NCBI RefSeq assembly: GCF_003027925.1
Contig: NZ_PYPS01000038.1
Coordinates: forward strand, 1 to 64,000
Direction: 5' to 3'
Source: Micromonospora sp. RP3T
GTDB taxonomy: Bacteria > Actinomycetota > Actinomycetes > Mycobacteriales > Micromonosporaceae
Length of the DNA: 64,000 bases
The notes below the pieces were generated by a model that saw only the letters and a program-made list of their open reading frames with translations, did not search any database and had not been told where the DNA came from. Positions 25,401 to 33,687 of this stretch are shown in pieces (position 1 is the first letter of the stretch; every line of letters starts with the position of its first letter). The position numbers and the translations under genes are program-made.

Positions 25401-25969
25401 TGTTCGGCCTGGAACACGTGCTCGGCGCGGCGGCCGACACCACCATCGCCGCGCTGTCCGAGGAGGGCACCGTGCCCGACGGCGCGGTGGTCACCCTCGC
25501 CGGCATCCTCTCCGGCGTGCAGCGCCGGGTCACCAAGCAGGGCCGGGCCTGGGCCTCGGCCACGCTCGAAGACCTCGCCGGCGGCGTCGAGACGCTGTTC
25601 TTCCCCAACACCTACGAGGTGATCGGGCAGTACATCGCCGAGGACGCGATCGTGGTGGTCAAGGGCCGGGTGGACCGCCGCGACGACACCCCCCGGATCA
25701 TGGCGATGGACATGTCCATGCCGGACGTCACCAGCAACCCGGGGACCAAGCCGGTCACGCTGACCATCCCGGTGCACCGCTGCACGCCGCCGCTCGTCGA
25801 GCGGCTCAAGGAGACGCTGGTGCTGCACCCCGGCGACACCGAGGTGCACGTCAAGCTGCTCAACGGCGGCAAGGTCACCACGCTGCGTCTCGGGCCGTTC
25901 CGGGTCGCCGCGACCACCGCGCTGATGGGTGACCTGAAGAGCGTCCTGGGCCCGGCCAACGTGAGCTGA
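22436..25969 (+). CDS. dnaE: DNA polymerase III alpha subunit
   Basis: 1177 aa, the replicative DnaE1 type. The N-terminal PHP domain keeps its metal ligands (HLHVHTEYSMLDG, H7 and H9; TDHGN). Catalytic aspartates of the polymerase are D418 and D420 in PDVDIDFDE and D580 in KMDFLGLRN. Helix-hairpin-helix and OB-fold segments follow. An intact PHP site fits the intrinsic proofreading known for actinobacterial DnaE1. The start ATG has a G-rich Shine-Dalgarno. It is monocistronic. Confidence 0.98.
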   Translation: MGDSFAHLHVHTEYSMLDGAARLKDLFAEAARLGMPAVAITDHGNMHGANDFYKQAMAAGVKPILGVEAYVAPESRFHKARVKWGRPEQKSDDVSGNGAITHMTMWAANRTGLHNMFRLNSRASMEGHYVKWPRMDMELIAEHAEGIMATTGCPSGAVQTRLRLGQFDEALKVAAAYQDIFGKENYFLEIMDHGLDIERRVRDGLTEIAHKLDIPPVVTNDSHYTHEAQAEAHDVLLCVQTGSNVADPNRFRFEGGGYFVKSADQMRAVDSSELWQQGCRNTLLVAEKVDPTGMFTFHNLMPRFPIPDGETEESWFRKETFAGLKRRFPNGIPEGHVVQAEYELGVIIQMGFPSYFLVVADFIQWAKSQGIAVGPGRGSAAGSLVAYALGITDLDPIPHGLIFERFLNPERVSMPDVDIDFDERRRGEVIKYVTDKWGEDKVAQIATFGTIKAKAAIKDSARVLGFPYAVGDRITKAMPPAVMGKDIPLSGIFDPKHPRYAEAGEIRGLYETDPDVKKVIETAKGIEGLIRQTGVHAAGVIMSAEPIIEHIPLMRRDADGVIITQFDYPTCESLGLLKMDFLGLRNLTIIDDAVKNIQLNHGKELDLLGLPLDDKPAYELLARGDTLGVFQLDGGPMRSLLRMMKPDNFEDISAVLALYRPGPMGVDSHTNYALRKNGLQEITPIHPALEEPLREILAPTYGLIVYQEQVQRAAQILAGYTLGQADLLRRAMGKKKKEILDKEFVPFRDGCRERGYPDDAIQAVWDVLVPFAGYAFNKAHSAAYGLVSYWTAYLKAHYPAEYMAALLTSVGDDKDKMALYLSECRRMRIQVLPPDVNTSAGPFTPVGKEIRFGLGAVRNVGANVVASIMRCREEKGEYADFYDFLSKVDAVACNKKTIESLIKAGAFDSLKHPRKALLAVHADAIDAYADVKRKEAVGQYDLFGAGFGDADAGGSTTVMPVIADSEWDKRDKLAFEREMLGLYVSDHPLFGLEHVLGAAADTTIAALSEEGTVPDGAVVTLAGILSGVQRRVTKQGRAWASATLEDLAGGVETLFFPNTYEVIGQYIAEDAIVVVKGRVDRRDDTPRIMAMDMSMPDVTSNPGTKPVTLTIPVHRCTPPLVERLKETLVLHPGDTEVHVKLLNGGKVTTLRLGPFRVAATTALMGDLKSVLGPANVS

Positions 25970-26007
25970 CCGAGCGGTCCGGCCGGTGATCGGGCAGCAT
26001 CGAAGGG

Positions 26008-26913
26008 ATGCCACCCGATCATCTGCTGCACGTCCGTAATCTCGTGCCCGACGCGCTGGCCTGCCTGCGCGAATGCCGGTCCGCGCCGGCCGACAGCTGG
26101 CCGCGGCACTGGCGGTCCGGCTACCTCGACCGGCACCCGGACGTGTTCCGGATGCTCGACCGGGACGGCGACTGGTCCGAACCGGCGTCCGTGACCGCCG
26201 CCGTGGCCGGGCTCCGCGACCGGGTCGCCGACCTGGCCGCCCGCACCGAGGCGGTACGCGCACTGCTGCCCGCCGCCGTCGCGGACGCGGCCGGCGCGCT
26301 GGGCTGGTCCGGCGCGGGTGGACCGGTCGAGTGCGTGGTGCTGGTCGGGCTGCACCAGGCCAACGGCTGGGCCGACGACCTGGGCGGTCGCTACGCGCTC
26401 TTCCTCGCCGTCGAGCGCCTCGGCCCACCGGAGGACATCGGGCTGCTGGTTCGGCACGAGGCCGCGCACGTGGTGCACGACCGGTGGGCCGGGATCCGCG
26501 GCTGGCCCGAGCACGGGGTGGCGAACCAACTCTTCGCCGAAGGGCTGGCCACCCAGGTCACCGCCGAACTCGACCCGGGCCGGCCGCCGGAGGCGTACCT
26601 CTGGTTCGGCCGCCCCGGCCACCGGGCCTGGCTGGACGAGTGTCGCCGCCGCTGGCCGGAGATCCTGGGCCGGGTCCGGGCCGACCTGGACGCCACCGAC
26701 CCGGACCACCACGCCGCCTGGTTCCGCACGCGGGACTCGCCGCTGCGCGGCGACCTGCCCGCGCGCAGCGGCTACCTGGTCGGGCTGGCGGCGGCGCGGC
26801 GACTGCGGGCGCGGCACGCCCTGCCCGAACTGGCCGCCTGGCGGCTGGACCGGGTCCGGGCGGAGCTGGCGACCGTGCTCGCGGACCTGCCCGCCCCTCG
26901 TGCGGATCGATGA
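26008..26913 (+). CDS. Putative zinc metallopeptidase with HEAAH motif
   Basis: 301 aa without signal peptide. The zincin motif R-HEAAH-VVH (H150-E151-x2-H154) is followed by LFAEGLATQ, whose Glu could be the third ligand as in gluzincins. The arrangement recalls DUF2268-type predicted proteases. It stands alone between dnaE and a symporter gene. CAGCAT 7 nt before ATG 26008 suggests a leaderless mRNA. Activity and substrate are unknown. Confidence 0.82.
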   Translation: MPPDHLLHVRNLVPDALACLRECRSAPADSWPRHWRSGYLDRHPDVFRMLDRDGDWSEPASVTAAVAGLRDRVADLAARTEAVRALLPAAVADAAGALGWSGAGGPVECVVLVGLHQANGWADDLGGRYALFLAVERLGPPEDIGLLVRHEAAHVVHDRWAGIRGWPEHGVANQLFAEGLATQVTAELDPGRPPEAYLWFGRPGHRAWLDECRRRWPEILGRVRADLDATDPDHHAAWFRTRDSPLRGDLPARSGYLVGLAAARRLRARHALPELAAWRLDRVRAELATVLADLPAPRADR

Positions 26914-26928
26914 GACCTGCCTCACAGT

Positions 26929-28326
26929 ATGGGCATGGACACCACCACCTCCGCCCCCGAGGACGTCCGGCCGGCCCGCCGGGACCGGACCCGGTACCTC
27001 TACCTGGCGGTCATCGCCGCCGTCGTCGCCGGCATCGTGGTCGGCCTGCTCGCACCGGACGTCGGCAAGGCGCTGAAACCGCTCGGCACCGGCTTCGTGA
27101 ACCTGATCAAGATGATGATCAGCCCGGTCATCTTCTGCACCATCGTGCTCGGGGTCGGCTCCGTCCGGCAGGCGGCCAAGGTGGGCAAGGTCGGCGGTCT
27201 CGCGCTCGGCTACTTCCTGGTCATGTCCACCGTGGCGCTGGCCATCGGCCTGGTGGTCGGCAACGTCATCCACCCCGGCGCCGGCCTGGACCTGGGGCCG
27301 GACGTGGCCGACGCGGGCCGGTCCGCGGCCGGCGAGGAGGGCGGCGGCACCGTCGACTTCCTGCTCGGCATCATCCCGACCACGCTGGTCTCCGCGCTGA
27401 CCGAGGGCGAGGTGTTGCAGACCCTGCTGGTGGCGCTGCTGGTCGGCTTCGCGGTGCAGGGCATGGGCCGCCGGGGCGAGCCGGTGCTGCGGGCGATCGG
27501 CGTGCTCCAGCGCCTGGTCTTCAAGGTGCTGGCGATGATCATGTGGCTGGCGCCGATCGGCGCGTTCGGCGCGATGGCGGCGGTGGTCGGCGCCACCGGC
27601 GTGGACGCGCTGAAGAGCCTGGCGCAGATCATGCTCGGCTTCTACGCCACCTGCCTGATCTTCGTGATCGTGGTGCTCGGCCTGCTGCTGCGCCTGATCG
27701 CCCGGATCTCGATCTTCTCGCTGCTGCGTTACCTGGGCCGCGAGTTCCTGCTGATCCTGTCCACCTCGTCGTCGGAGTCGGCGCTGCCCCGGCTGATCGC
27801 GAAGATGGAGCACGTCGGCGTCAGCCGGCCGGTCGTCGGCATCACGGTCCCCACCGGCTACTCCTTCAACCTCGACGGCACCGCGATCTACCTGACCATG
27901 GCCGCGCTCTTCGTGGCCGACGCGCTGGGCAAGCCGCTCGCGGTCGGGGAGCAGATCTCGCTGTTGGTGTTCATGGTGATCGCGTCCAAGGGCGCGGCCG
28001 GCGTGACCGGCGCCGGGCTGGCCACGCTGGCCGGTGGCCTCCAGTCGCACCGGCCGGACCTGGTCGACGGCGTCGGCCTCATCGTCGGCATCGACCGGTT
28101 CATGTCCGAGGCCCGGGCGCTGACCAACTTCGCCGGCAACGCGGTGGCGACCGTGCTGGTCGGCACCTGGACCGGGGAGTTCGACCGGGACCAGGCCCGC
28201 GCCGTGCTCTCCGGCGACCGCCCGTTCGACGAGACCAGCATGCTCGACGAGGACGACGACCGCCCCGCCGACCCCGGAACCCCACCGGCCCCCGACCGCC
28301 CCCTCGCCACCTCCACCACCCCCTGA
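26929..28326 (+). CDS. Dicarboxylate/amino acid:cation symporter (DAACS family)
   Basis: 465 aa with eight to ten membrane segments. The serine-rich hairpin STSSSESALPRLI and the following VPTGYSFNLDGTAIY motif are diagnostic of DctA/GltP transporters. The N-terminal FVNLIKMMISPVIFCTIV is also typical. It imports C4-dicarboxylates, glutamate or aspartate with Na+ or H+. The C-terminal tail is Asp/Pro-rich and probably cytoplasmic. A second in-frame ATG at 26935 is an equally possible start. Confidence 0.95.
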   Translation: MGMDTTTSAPEDVRPARRDRTRYLYLAVIAAVVAGIVVGLLAPDVGKALKPLGTGFVNLIKMMISPVIFCTIVLGVGSVRQAAKVGKVGGLALGYFLVMSTVALAIGLVVGNVIHPGAGLDLGPDVADAGRSAAGEEGGGTVDFLLGIIPTTLVSALTEGEVLQTLLVALLVGFAVQGMGRRGEPVLRAIGVLQRLVFKVLAMIMWLAPIGAFGAMAAVVGATGVDALKSLAQIMLGFYATCLIFVIVVLGLLLRLIARISIFSLLRYLGREFLLILSTSSSESALPRLIAKMEHVGVSRPVVGITVPTGYSFNLDGTAIYLTMAALFVADALGKPLAVGEQISLLVFMVIASKGAAGVTGAGLATLAGGLQSHRPDLVDGVGLIVGIDRFMSEARALTNFAGNAVATVLVGTWTGEFDRDQARAVLSGDRPFDETSMLDEDDDRPADPGTPPAPDRPLATSTTP

Positions 28327-28517
28327 CCCCGCCCCGCCCTCTCGCGTGATCTTGCACTTTCTGCCCCGGCGAAACGGGCGAAGCACCCACCGCAGGGGCC
28401 GAAACCGCAAGATCGGCGAGGGGAGGGTGGGGAAGGGAGGGATGGGAGGGAAGGGCAGGGAGGGCAGGGGTGGGCCACGGGGGTGGGATTGGCGGTGTCG
28501 GGTGGAGGGGTGGGGTG
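28321..28517. repeat. Composite intergenic element: C-rich tract, hairpin, G-rich tract
   Basis: C-rich 28321-28340, then inverted arms GATCTTGCACTTTCTGCCCC (28348-28367) and 28395-28414 (17 of 20 paired), then about 100 nt with a GGG run every few bases (28420-28517). The left arm and its downstream CGGCGAAA recur at 62304-62333. It probably terminates the symporter transcript. The G-rich strand lies directly before the aminotransferase promoter and could form G-quadruplexes. Confidence 0.75.
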
Positions 28518-28519
28518 GT

Positions 28520-28532
28520 TAGCGTCGGTGAC
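28520..28532 (+). promoter_or_regulatory. Leaderless -10 box of the aminotransferase gene
   Basis: TAGCGT (28520-28525) is 7 nt before ATG 28533. Confidence 0.5.
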
Positions 28533-29570
28533 ATGGAGCTGGAGCAGGCACGGAAGTTGTGGCAACCGGAGCCGGGCTGGTTGAACACCGCCACCTACGG
28601 GTTGCCGCCCGATCCGGTGTGGACGGCGATGCAGCAGGTGCTCGCCGACTGGCGGACCGGCCGGGTGTCGTTCGAGGTGTGGGACGAGTCGGTCGGGCGT
28701 TCCCGGGCCGCGTTCGCCCGGCTGGTCGGCGTGGACCCGGCCGACGTGAGCATCGGCGCGGCCGTCTCCCAGTTGGCGGCGCCGATCGCGGCGTCGCTGC
28801 CGGCGGGGGCCACGGTGGTGGTGCCCGAGGTCGAGTTCACCTCGATCCTGTTCCCCTGGTTGGTGCAGGAGGAGCGCGGCGTGCGGGTGCGCACCGTCCC
28901 GCTCGACGGTCTGGTCGACGCCATCGACGCCGACACCGACCTGGTGGCGTTCAGCCTGGTGCAGTCCGCCGACGGCACGGTCGCCCCGTACGACGAGATC
29001 GTCGCGGCGGCCCGGGCGCACGATGCGTTGGTGGTGGTCGACGCCACCCAGGCCTGCGGATGGCTGCCGTTCGCGGCGGACCGGGCGGACGCGGTGCTGG
29101 TGGGGGCGTACAAGTGGTTGATGGCGCCGCGCGGCTCGGCCTTCGCCTACCTGGCCCCGGCGCTGCGCGAGCGGATGCGTGCCGACGCCGCCGGTTGGTA
29201 CGCCGGCCGCGACCCGAGCGCCTCCTTCTACGGCCTGCCGCTGCGGCTGGCCGACGACGCCCGCCGGTTCGACATCTCCCCGTCCTGGCTCTGCTACGCC
29301 GGTGCGGCGCCGGCGCTGGAACTGCTCGCCGAGCTCGACCCGGTGGCGGTGCGCGACCACGACGTGGCGCTGGCCAACCGGTTCCTGGCCGGGCTGGGGC
29401 GACCACCCGGCGACAGCGCGATCGTCACCGTCGAGGTGCCGGACGCGCAGGAGAAGCTGGCCCGGGCCGGGGTACGGGCGGCGGTGCGGGCCGGTCGGGT
29501 GCGCGCCTCGTTCCACCTCTACACCACCGAGGCGGACGTGGACCTGGCACTGGAGGCGCTGACCGACTGA
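28533..29570 (+). CDS. Class V aminotransferase-fold PLP enzyme
   Basis: 345 aa. PLP-binding residues are visible: D170 and Q173 in VVDATQACG and the Schiff-base lysine K194 in GAYKWLMAPRG. The fold matches cysteine desulfurases and isopenicillin-N-epimerase-like enzymes, but the catalytic cysteine loop of IscS/SufS is not recognisable, so another lyase or transaminase activity is as likely. It stands alone and is probably expressed from a leaderless mRNA. Confidence 0.93.
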   Translation: MELEQARKLWQPEPGWLNTATYGLPPDPVWTAMQQVLADWRTGRVSFEVWDESVGRSRAAFARLVGVDPADVSIGAAVSQLAAPIAASLPAGATVVVPEVEFTSILFPWLVQEERGVRVRTVPLDGLVDAIDADTDLVAFSLVQSADGTVAPYDEIVAAARAHDALVVVDATQACGWLPFAADRADAVLVGAYKWLMAPRGSAFAYLAPALRERMRADAAGWYAGRDPSASFYGLPLRLADDARRFDISPSWLCYAGAAPALELLAELDPVAVRDHDVALANRFLAGLGRPPGDSAIVTVEVPDAQEKLARAGVRAAVRAGRVRASFHLYTTEADVDLALEALTD

Positions 29571-29624
29571 CCGGGCGGGGCGGCCGGCGTGCCCGGAGTG
29601 GGACGCCGGCCGCCCCGCCCGCCT

Positions 29625-30146
29625 TCAGGAGCAGATGCTGAAGTTCGCGGACGTGTAGGAGAGCAACCGCCACTCGAGGTCGGGACCGAGGCTCATGTCC
29701 CACCTGCCGTCCGCCTGGCGTCCGAGGTGGACGAGCCTGCTGCCGACACCGTCGTAGTAGTACCACCCCTCGCCCTCCCAGACGCCGAGGCGGGTCGCCG
29801 CCTTGGCCAGCGTCCTGGAGCCGACGACGCCGTCGCTGACGAGACCTCGGGCGCTCTGCCACTGCTTGGTGGCGGCCGTCGTGGCCGGCCCGAACCGGCA
29901 GTCGACGCCGGAGCGGGCGAGATACCCGTCGGCCCACAGGATCATCTGCCACATGGCGACGACGTTGCTGTGCGAGCGCGTCGACGCGGAGACGGGACCC
30001 TCGTCCCCCCAGTCGTCGGTCCAGGTGCCGGAGCCCGCGATGTACCCCTGGCTGACGTTGGCCGACGCCGGCCCGGTCGAAACGGCGAGTGTGCCGAACG
30101 TGACGACGGCCATCGCCGCCGCGAGGGCTCTGATTCGAGTGCGCAT
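29625..30146 (-). CDS. Secreted peptidoglycan-binding-domain protein
   Basis: 173 aa. A signal peptide (MRTRIRALAAAMAVVTFGTL) ends at ASA before NVSQGY. The mature part has a PG_binding_1-type repeat: VAMWQMILWADGY, FGPATTAATKQWQSARG and DGVVGSRTLAKA. A C-terminal WYYYDGV region ends in a Cys that may pair with the one in VDCRFGP. It probably binds the cell wall; no hydrolase domain is attached. Convergent with the aminotransferase gene. Confidence 0.9.
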   Translation of the reverse strand: MRTRIRALAAAMAVVTFGTLAVSTGPASANVSQGYIAGSGTWTDDWGDEGPVSASTRSHSNVVAMWQMILWADGYLARSGVDCRFGPATTAATKQWQSARGLVSDGVVGSRTLAKAATRLGVWEGEGWYYYDGVGSRLVHLGRQADGRWDMSLGPDLEWRLLSYTSANFSICS

Positions 30147-30236
30147 GAGCGTCCCTTCTGCCTGCCGGTGGTTGTGCCGGAGACACGTGTCGCGAGCGTC
30201 TCCGGTTGCTCTCCGTCAGGGTTCGGACACCCCGGT

Positions 30237-31409
30237 TCAGGCCAGGTGGCCGCCGATCCTCGTGTAGCCGCGCAGCAGGTCCCGCGCGATGATCAGCCGC
30301 TGCATCTCGTCGGTGCCCTCGAAGATGCGGTACAGGCGCACCTGCCGGTACCAGCGCTCGATCGGCAGCTCCCGGGTGTAGCCCATGCCGCCGTGGATCT
30401 GGAGCACCCGGTCCACCACCCGGTTGACCATGCCGGCGCCGTAGAGCTTGCCCATCGAGGAGGCGTGCCGGGGGTCCAGCCCCTGGTCGACGGTCCAGGC
30501 CGAGCGCAGGATCAGCCAGCGGGCGGCCTCCAGTTCGGTCTCCGAGTCGGCGATCATCCACTGGATGGCCTGGTTGGTGGCGATCGGCGCGCCGAACGTC
30601 TCCCGGGTGTTGGCATGGTCGATCGCCATCTGGAGAGCCCGCTCGGCGATGCCGATCGCGTGCGAGGGGATGGTGTAGCGGCCCTTGCCGATCCACTCCA
30701 TGCCGAGCGTGAAGCCCTGACCGATCTCGCCGAGGATGTTGCGGTGCGGCACCCGTACGCCGTCGAAGACCAGCGCGGCGGGGCCGCCCTCGCCCATCGT
30801 CGGGATGAACTCCGACCGCCAGCCCATCGCGCGGTCGACCAGGAACGCGGTCGCGCCGCCGCGCCGGGCACCCTTCTCCGGGTCGGTGACCGCCACCACG
30901 ATGGCGAAGTCGGCGTCGTTGCCGCCTGTGATGAACGTCTTCTCGCCGTCGAGGATCCAGTCGTCGCCGTCGCGGCGGGCGCGCAGCTTGATGTTCGCCG
31001 CGTCCGAGCCGGCCCCGGGCTCGGTGATGGCGAAGCAGGAGATCCGGTCGCCGGCGATGGTGGGGAGCAGGAACTCGCGCTTCTGCGCCTCGGTGGCGTG
31101 AAACAGGATGTTGTCGGCCTCGCCGCCGAAGCGGAACGGCACGAAGCTGCGCCCCAGCTCCGTCCAGATCAACGACTGCGTGACCGCCGGCAGCGCCATC
31201 CCGCCGTACTCCTCCGGAGTGGCCAGCCCCCAGAAGCCGAACGTCTTCGCCTTGAGCTGGAGTTCGCGCAGCTCGGTGCGGTCCAGGCCGGGGCGGTGGG
31301 CGCGTTCGCGACGCAGCAGCTCCGCCTCCAGCGGCATCACCTCGCGGGTGACGAACGCGCGGACGGTGTCGCGGATCGCGCGTTCCTCGTCGGACAGGGC
31401 GAAGTCCAC
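30237..31409 (-). CDS. Acyl-CoA dehydrogenase
   Basis: 390 aa from GTG 31409, which has GGAGG 5 nt upstream. The FAD-binding signatures CFAITEPGAGSDAANI and FITGGNDADF, and the C-terminal IHGGMGYTRELPIERWYR and RIFEGTDEMQ with the candidate catalytic Glu, are all present. It catalyses the first step of beta-oxidation or a branched-acyl variant. It is divergent from a zinc alcohol dehydrogenase, so the two may serve one degradative route; this is inference. Confidence 0.95.
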   Translation of the reverse strand: MDFALSDEERAIRDTVRAFVTREVMPLEAELLRRERAHRPGLDRTELRELQLKAKTFGFWGLATPEEYGGMALPAVTQSLIWTELGRSFVPFRFGGEADNILFHATEAQKREFLLPTIAGDRISCFAITEPGAGSDAANIKLRARRDGDDWILDGEKTFITGGNDADFAIVVAVTDPEKGARRGGATAFLVDRAMGWRSEFIPTMGEGGPAALVFDGVRVPHRNILGEIGQGFTLGMEWIGKGRYTIPSHAIGIAERALQMAIDHANTRETFGAPIATNQAIQWMIADSETELEAARWLILRSAWTVDQGLDPRHASSMGKLYGAGMVNRVVDRVLQIHGGMGYTRELPIERWYRQVRLYRIFEGTDEMQRLIIARDLLRGYTRIGGHLA

Positions 31410-31547
31410 GGTGCCTCCTCGGGTCGGCGTCGGCTCCAAACTAGTCGGGGGTAGCGTCGAGGACCCACCGTCGATCTCCGCCCCGAAGGACGCCATGGAT
31501 CCCGTCGCCACGCCGCCCGTCCCGCGCCCGCTGCCGGCGGTCCGGCG

Positions 31548-32624
31548 ATGAGGGCGCTCGTGGTACGCGGCCGGGGCGCGACCCCGGCCGTCGAGGAGGT
31601 GCGCCTGCCCGCCCCGGGCCCGGGTGAGCTGCGGGTCCGGATCCGCGCGGCCGGCCTGTGCCACTCCGATCTGGCCATGGTGCAGGGCACGTTGACGCCC
31701 GGGTACCCGCTGGTGCTGGGGCACGAGGCGACCGGCGTGGTGGTCGAGATCGGGCCGGGCACCGCGTTGCCAGTGGGCACGCCGGTGGTGCTCAACTGGG
31801 CGCCCGCCTGCCGCGACTGCTGGCACTGCCGGCACGGCGAGCCCTGGCTCTGTGTCGCGAACGGCGCCGCCTCGGTGCCGCGCGGCGAGACCGCCGACGG
31901 GGAGCCGGTGCAGGTCACGCTCGGGCTCGGCGCGCTCGCCGAGGAGGTGGTGGTGCCGGAGCGGGCGGCCGTGCCGGTGCCGGCCGGGCTGCCGCCGGCG
32001 CAGGCGGCGCTGCTGGGCTGCGCGGTGCTCACCGGCACCGGCGCGGTCCGCAACACCGCCCGGGTCGCCGCCGGCGAGTCGGTCGCGGTGATCGGGCTGG
32101 GCGGCGTCGGGCTGGCCGTGCTCACCGCCGCGCGCCGGGCCGGCGCGGCGCCGATCCTCGCCGTCGACGTGGTGGCGGCGAAACGGGAGCTGGCCCTGGC
32201 CGCCGGCGCGACCGACTTCCTGCCCGCCGACGACGCGCTGAGCCGGGAGATCCGGGCCCGCACCGACGGGCGCGGGGTGGACCACGCGTTCGAGTGCGTC
32301 GGCCGGGCCGCCACCATCCGCGCCGCCTGGCGGGCGACCCGGCGCGGGGGCGCGGTCACCGTGGTCGGCATGGGCGGCCGGGACGACCTGCTCAGCCTCT
32401 CCGCGATGGAGATCTTCCACTCGGCGCGGACGCTGCGCTCCTCGGTCTACGGCTCGACCGACCCGGACCGGGAGGTGCCGGAGCTGGCCGCCGCGCTCGC
32501 CGCCGGTGACCTCGACCTGGCGCCGCTGGTCAGCGGCACGGTGTCGCTGGCCGAGGCGCCCGCCGCGCTGGAGCGGCTGGCCCGGGGCGAGGGCGCCCGC
32601 TGGGTGGTCACGTTCCCGGAGTGA
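31548..32624 (+). CDS. Zinc-dependent alcohol dehydrogenase
   Basis: 358-aa medium-chain dehydrogenase. Catalytic zinc ligands are C38 and H59 (LCHSD, LGHEATG). The structural zinc site is C88-x2-C91-x2-C94-x7-C102. The Rossmann motif GLGGVGLAV binds NAD(P). The layout resembles the class III and mycothiol-related branch. A TAGCGT box at 31452-31457 may be its promoter. The last 17 nt overlap the convergent regulator gene tail to tail. Confidence 0.94.
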   Translation: MRALVVRGRGATPAVEEVRLPAPGPGELRVRIRAAGLCHSDLAMVQGTLTPGYPLVLGHEATGVVVEIGPGTALPVGTPVVLNWAPACRDCWHCRHGEPWLCVANGAASVPRGETADGEPVQVTLGLGALAEEVVVPERAAVPVPAGLPPAQAALLGCAVLTGTGAVRNTARVAAGESVAVIGLGGVGLAVLTAARRAGAAPILAVDVVAAKRELALAAGATDFLPADDALSREIRARTDGRGVDHAFECVGRAATIRAAWRATRRGGAVTVVGMGGRDDLLSLSAMEIFHSARTLRSSVYGSTDPDREVPELAAALAAGDLDLAPLVSGTVSLAEAPAALERLARGEGARWVVTFPE

Positions 32625-33543
32625 GCCCGCCGTCGACCAGGACCGCGACGCCGTCGAGCAGCCGTCGTAGGCCGAAGTCGAAGACCGTCTCCAGGTCCAG
32701 GTCGACGCCGCCGGCGGTCAGCGCGTCCATGGTGGCGAGCCGGCCGCCGGTCATCAGCCGGTGGAACGTGTCCTGCTGCCGGTCCACCCACTCCTCGTCG
32801 GTGAGCCCGGTGTCCTGCACCGCCCGCGCGCCGGCCTCCAGGTTGACCGCGACGCCCTTCACGTACGCCATCAGCGTGATCGCCACATGCCAGCGCGCGT
32901 GGCGGTCCAGGCCCAGGCCGGCGGTGGCCCGCAGCGCCCGGTCGGTGTGCGCCATGCCGTGCGGCAGCGGCTGCGGCCGGGCGATGGTGATGACGTGCGG
33001 TACCCAGCGGTGCCGCCGGTAGATCGCCCACTGCGCCCGGGCCAGCGCCTCCAGCCGGGCCCGCCAGCCGGCCGGCTCGACCGCCGGCAGCGGCGCCTCG
33101 GCCAGCGCCGCGTCGACCATCGCCAGGATCAGCTCGTCCCGGCTGCGCACGTGCCGGTGCAGCGCCAGCGTGGCCACGCCCAACTCCGCGGCGACCGACC
33201 GCAGCGAGACCGCGCCGAGCCCGCCGGCGTCGGCCAGCGCGACAGCGGTCCGGAGCACCCGGTCGCGGCTCGGCTCGGGTCGCGACCGCGCCGGCCGGGC
33301 CGGGCCGGTGGGCTCGGCCACCACCGTGCCGGCGCCGGGCCGGGTGAGCACCAGGCCGTCGTCGCGCAGGCGGGCCAGCACCCGGGTCGCGGTGGCGATG
33401 GCGATGCCGTGTTCGCGGGTGAGCTGCCGGGCCGAGGGCACCCGGTCGCCCGGTCGCAGCTCACCCCGCTCGATCCGGTGCCGGATCTCGGTGGCGATCC
33501 GTTGGTACGGCGGCTGCGGCCGCGGTCCGCGCTGCGCTGGCAT
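32608..33543 (-). CDS. GntR-TetR fusion transcriptional regulator
   Basis: 311 aa with two DNA-binding modules. A GntR-type winged helix (about 11-75: IATEIRHRIERGELRPGDRV, ARQLTREHGIAIATATRVLA) is followed by a TetR-type helix-turn-helix (about 94-140: LRSVAAELGVATLALHRHVR) and a TetR C-terminal ligand domain. Divergent from a flavin monooxygenase, which is its likely target. Direct GCGTACTAG repeats lie in between. Its 3' end overlaps the alcohol dehydrogenase gene by 17 nt. Confidence 0.93.
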   Translation of the reverse strand: MPAQRGPRPQPPYQRIATEIRHRIERGELRPGDRVPSARQLTREHGIAIATATRVLARLRDDGLVLTRPGAGTVVAEPTGPARPARSRPEPSRDRVLRTAVALADAGGLGAVSLRSVAAELGVATLALHRHVRSRDELILAMVDAALAEAPLPAVEPAGWRARLEALARAQWAIYRRHRWVPHVITIARPQPLPHGMAHTDRALRATAGLGLDRHARWHVAITLMAYVKGVAVNLEAGARAVQDTGLTDEEWVDRQQDTFHRLMTGGRLATMDALTAGGVDLDLETVFDFGLRRLLDGVAVLVDGGLTPGT

Positions 33544-33563
33544 GCCGGCACCTCCGCGCCGAA

Positions 33564-33615
33564 GCGTACTAGTGCGGTGGTGGTCCTGGGGCCCGTGCGC
33601 GGGGGGCGTACTAGG
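33564..33615. promoter_or_regulatory. GCGTACTAG direct repeats, putative regulator operator
   Basis: GCGTACTAGTGCGG (33564-33577, containing the palindrome ACTAGT) and GCGTACTAGG (33606-33615) are 42 bp apart, about four helical turns. They lie between the divergent regulator and monooxygenase genes. Confidence 0.5.
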
Positions 33616-33687
33616 TCGCGGCGCCTCCCGCCGGCCGGGTGGACCTAGCGTCCGACCCGACCGACGGGTGCGAACAGGGGAGACCCG

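Noticed and set aside
28321..28517. Insertion-sequence remnant at the G-rich tract
   Set aside because: There is a hairpin but no transposase fragment or target duplication, and the same layout occurs at three other gene ends.
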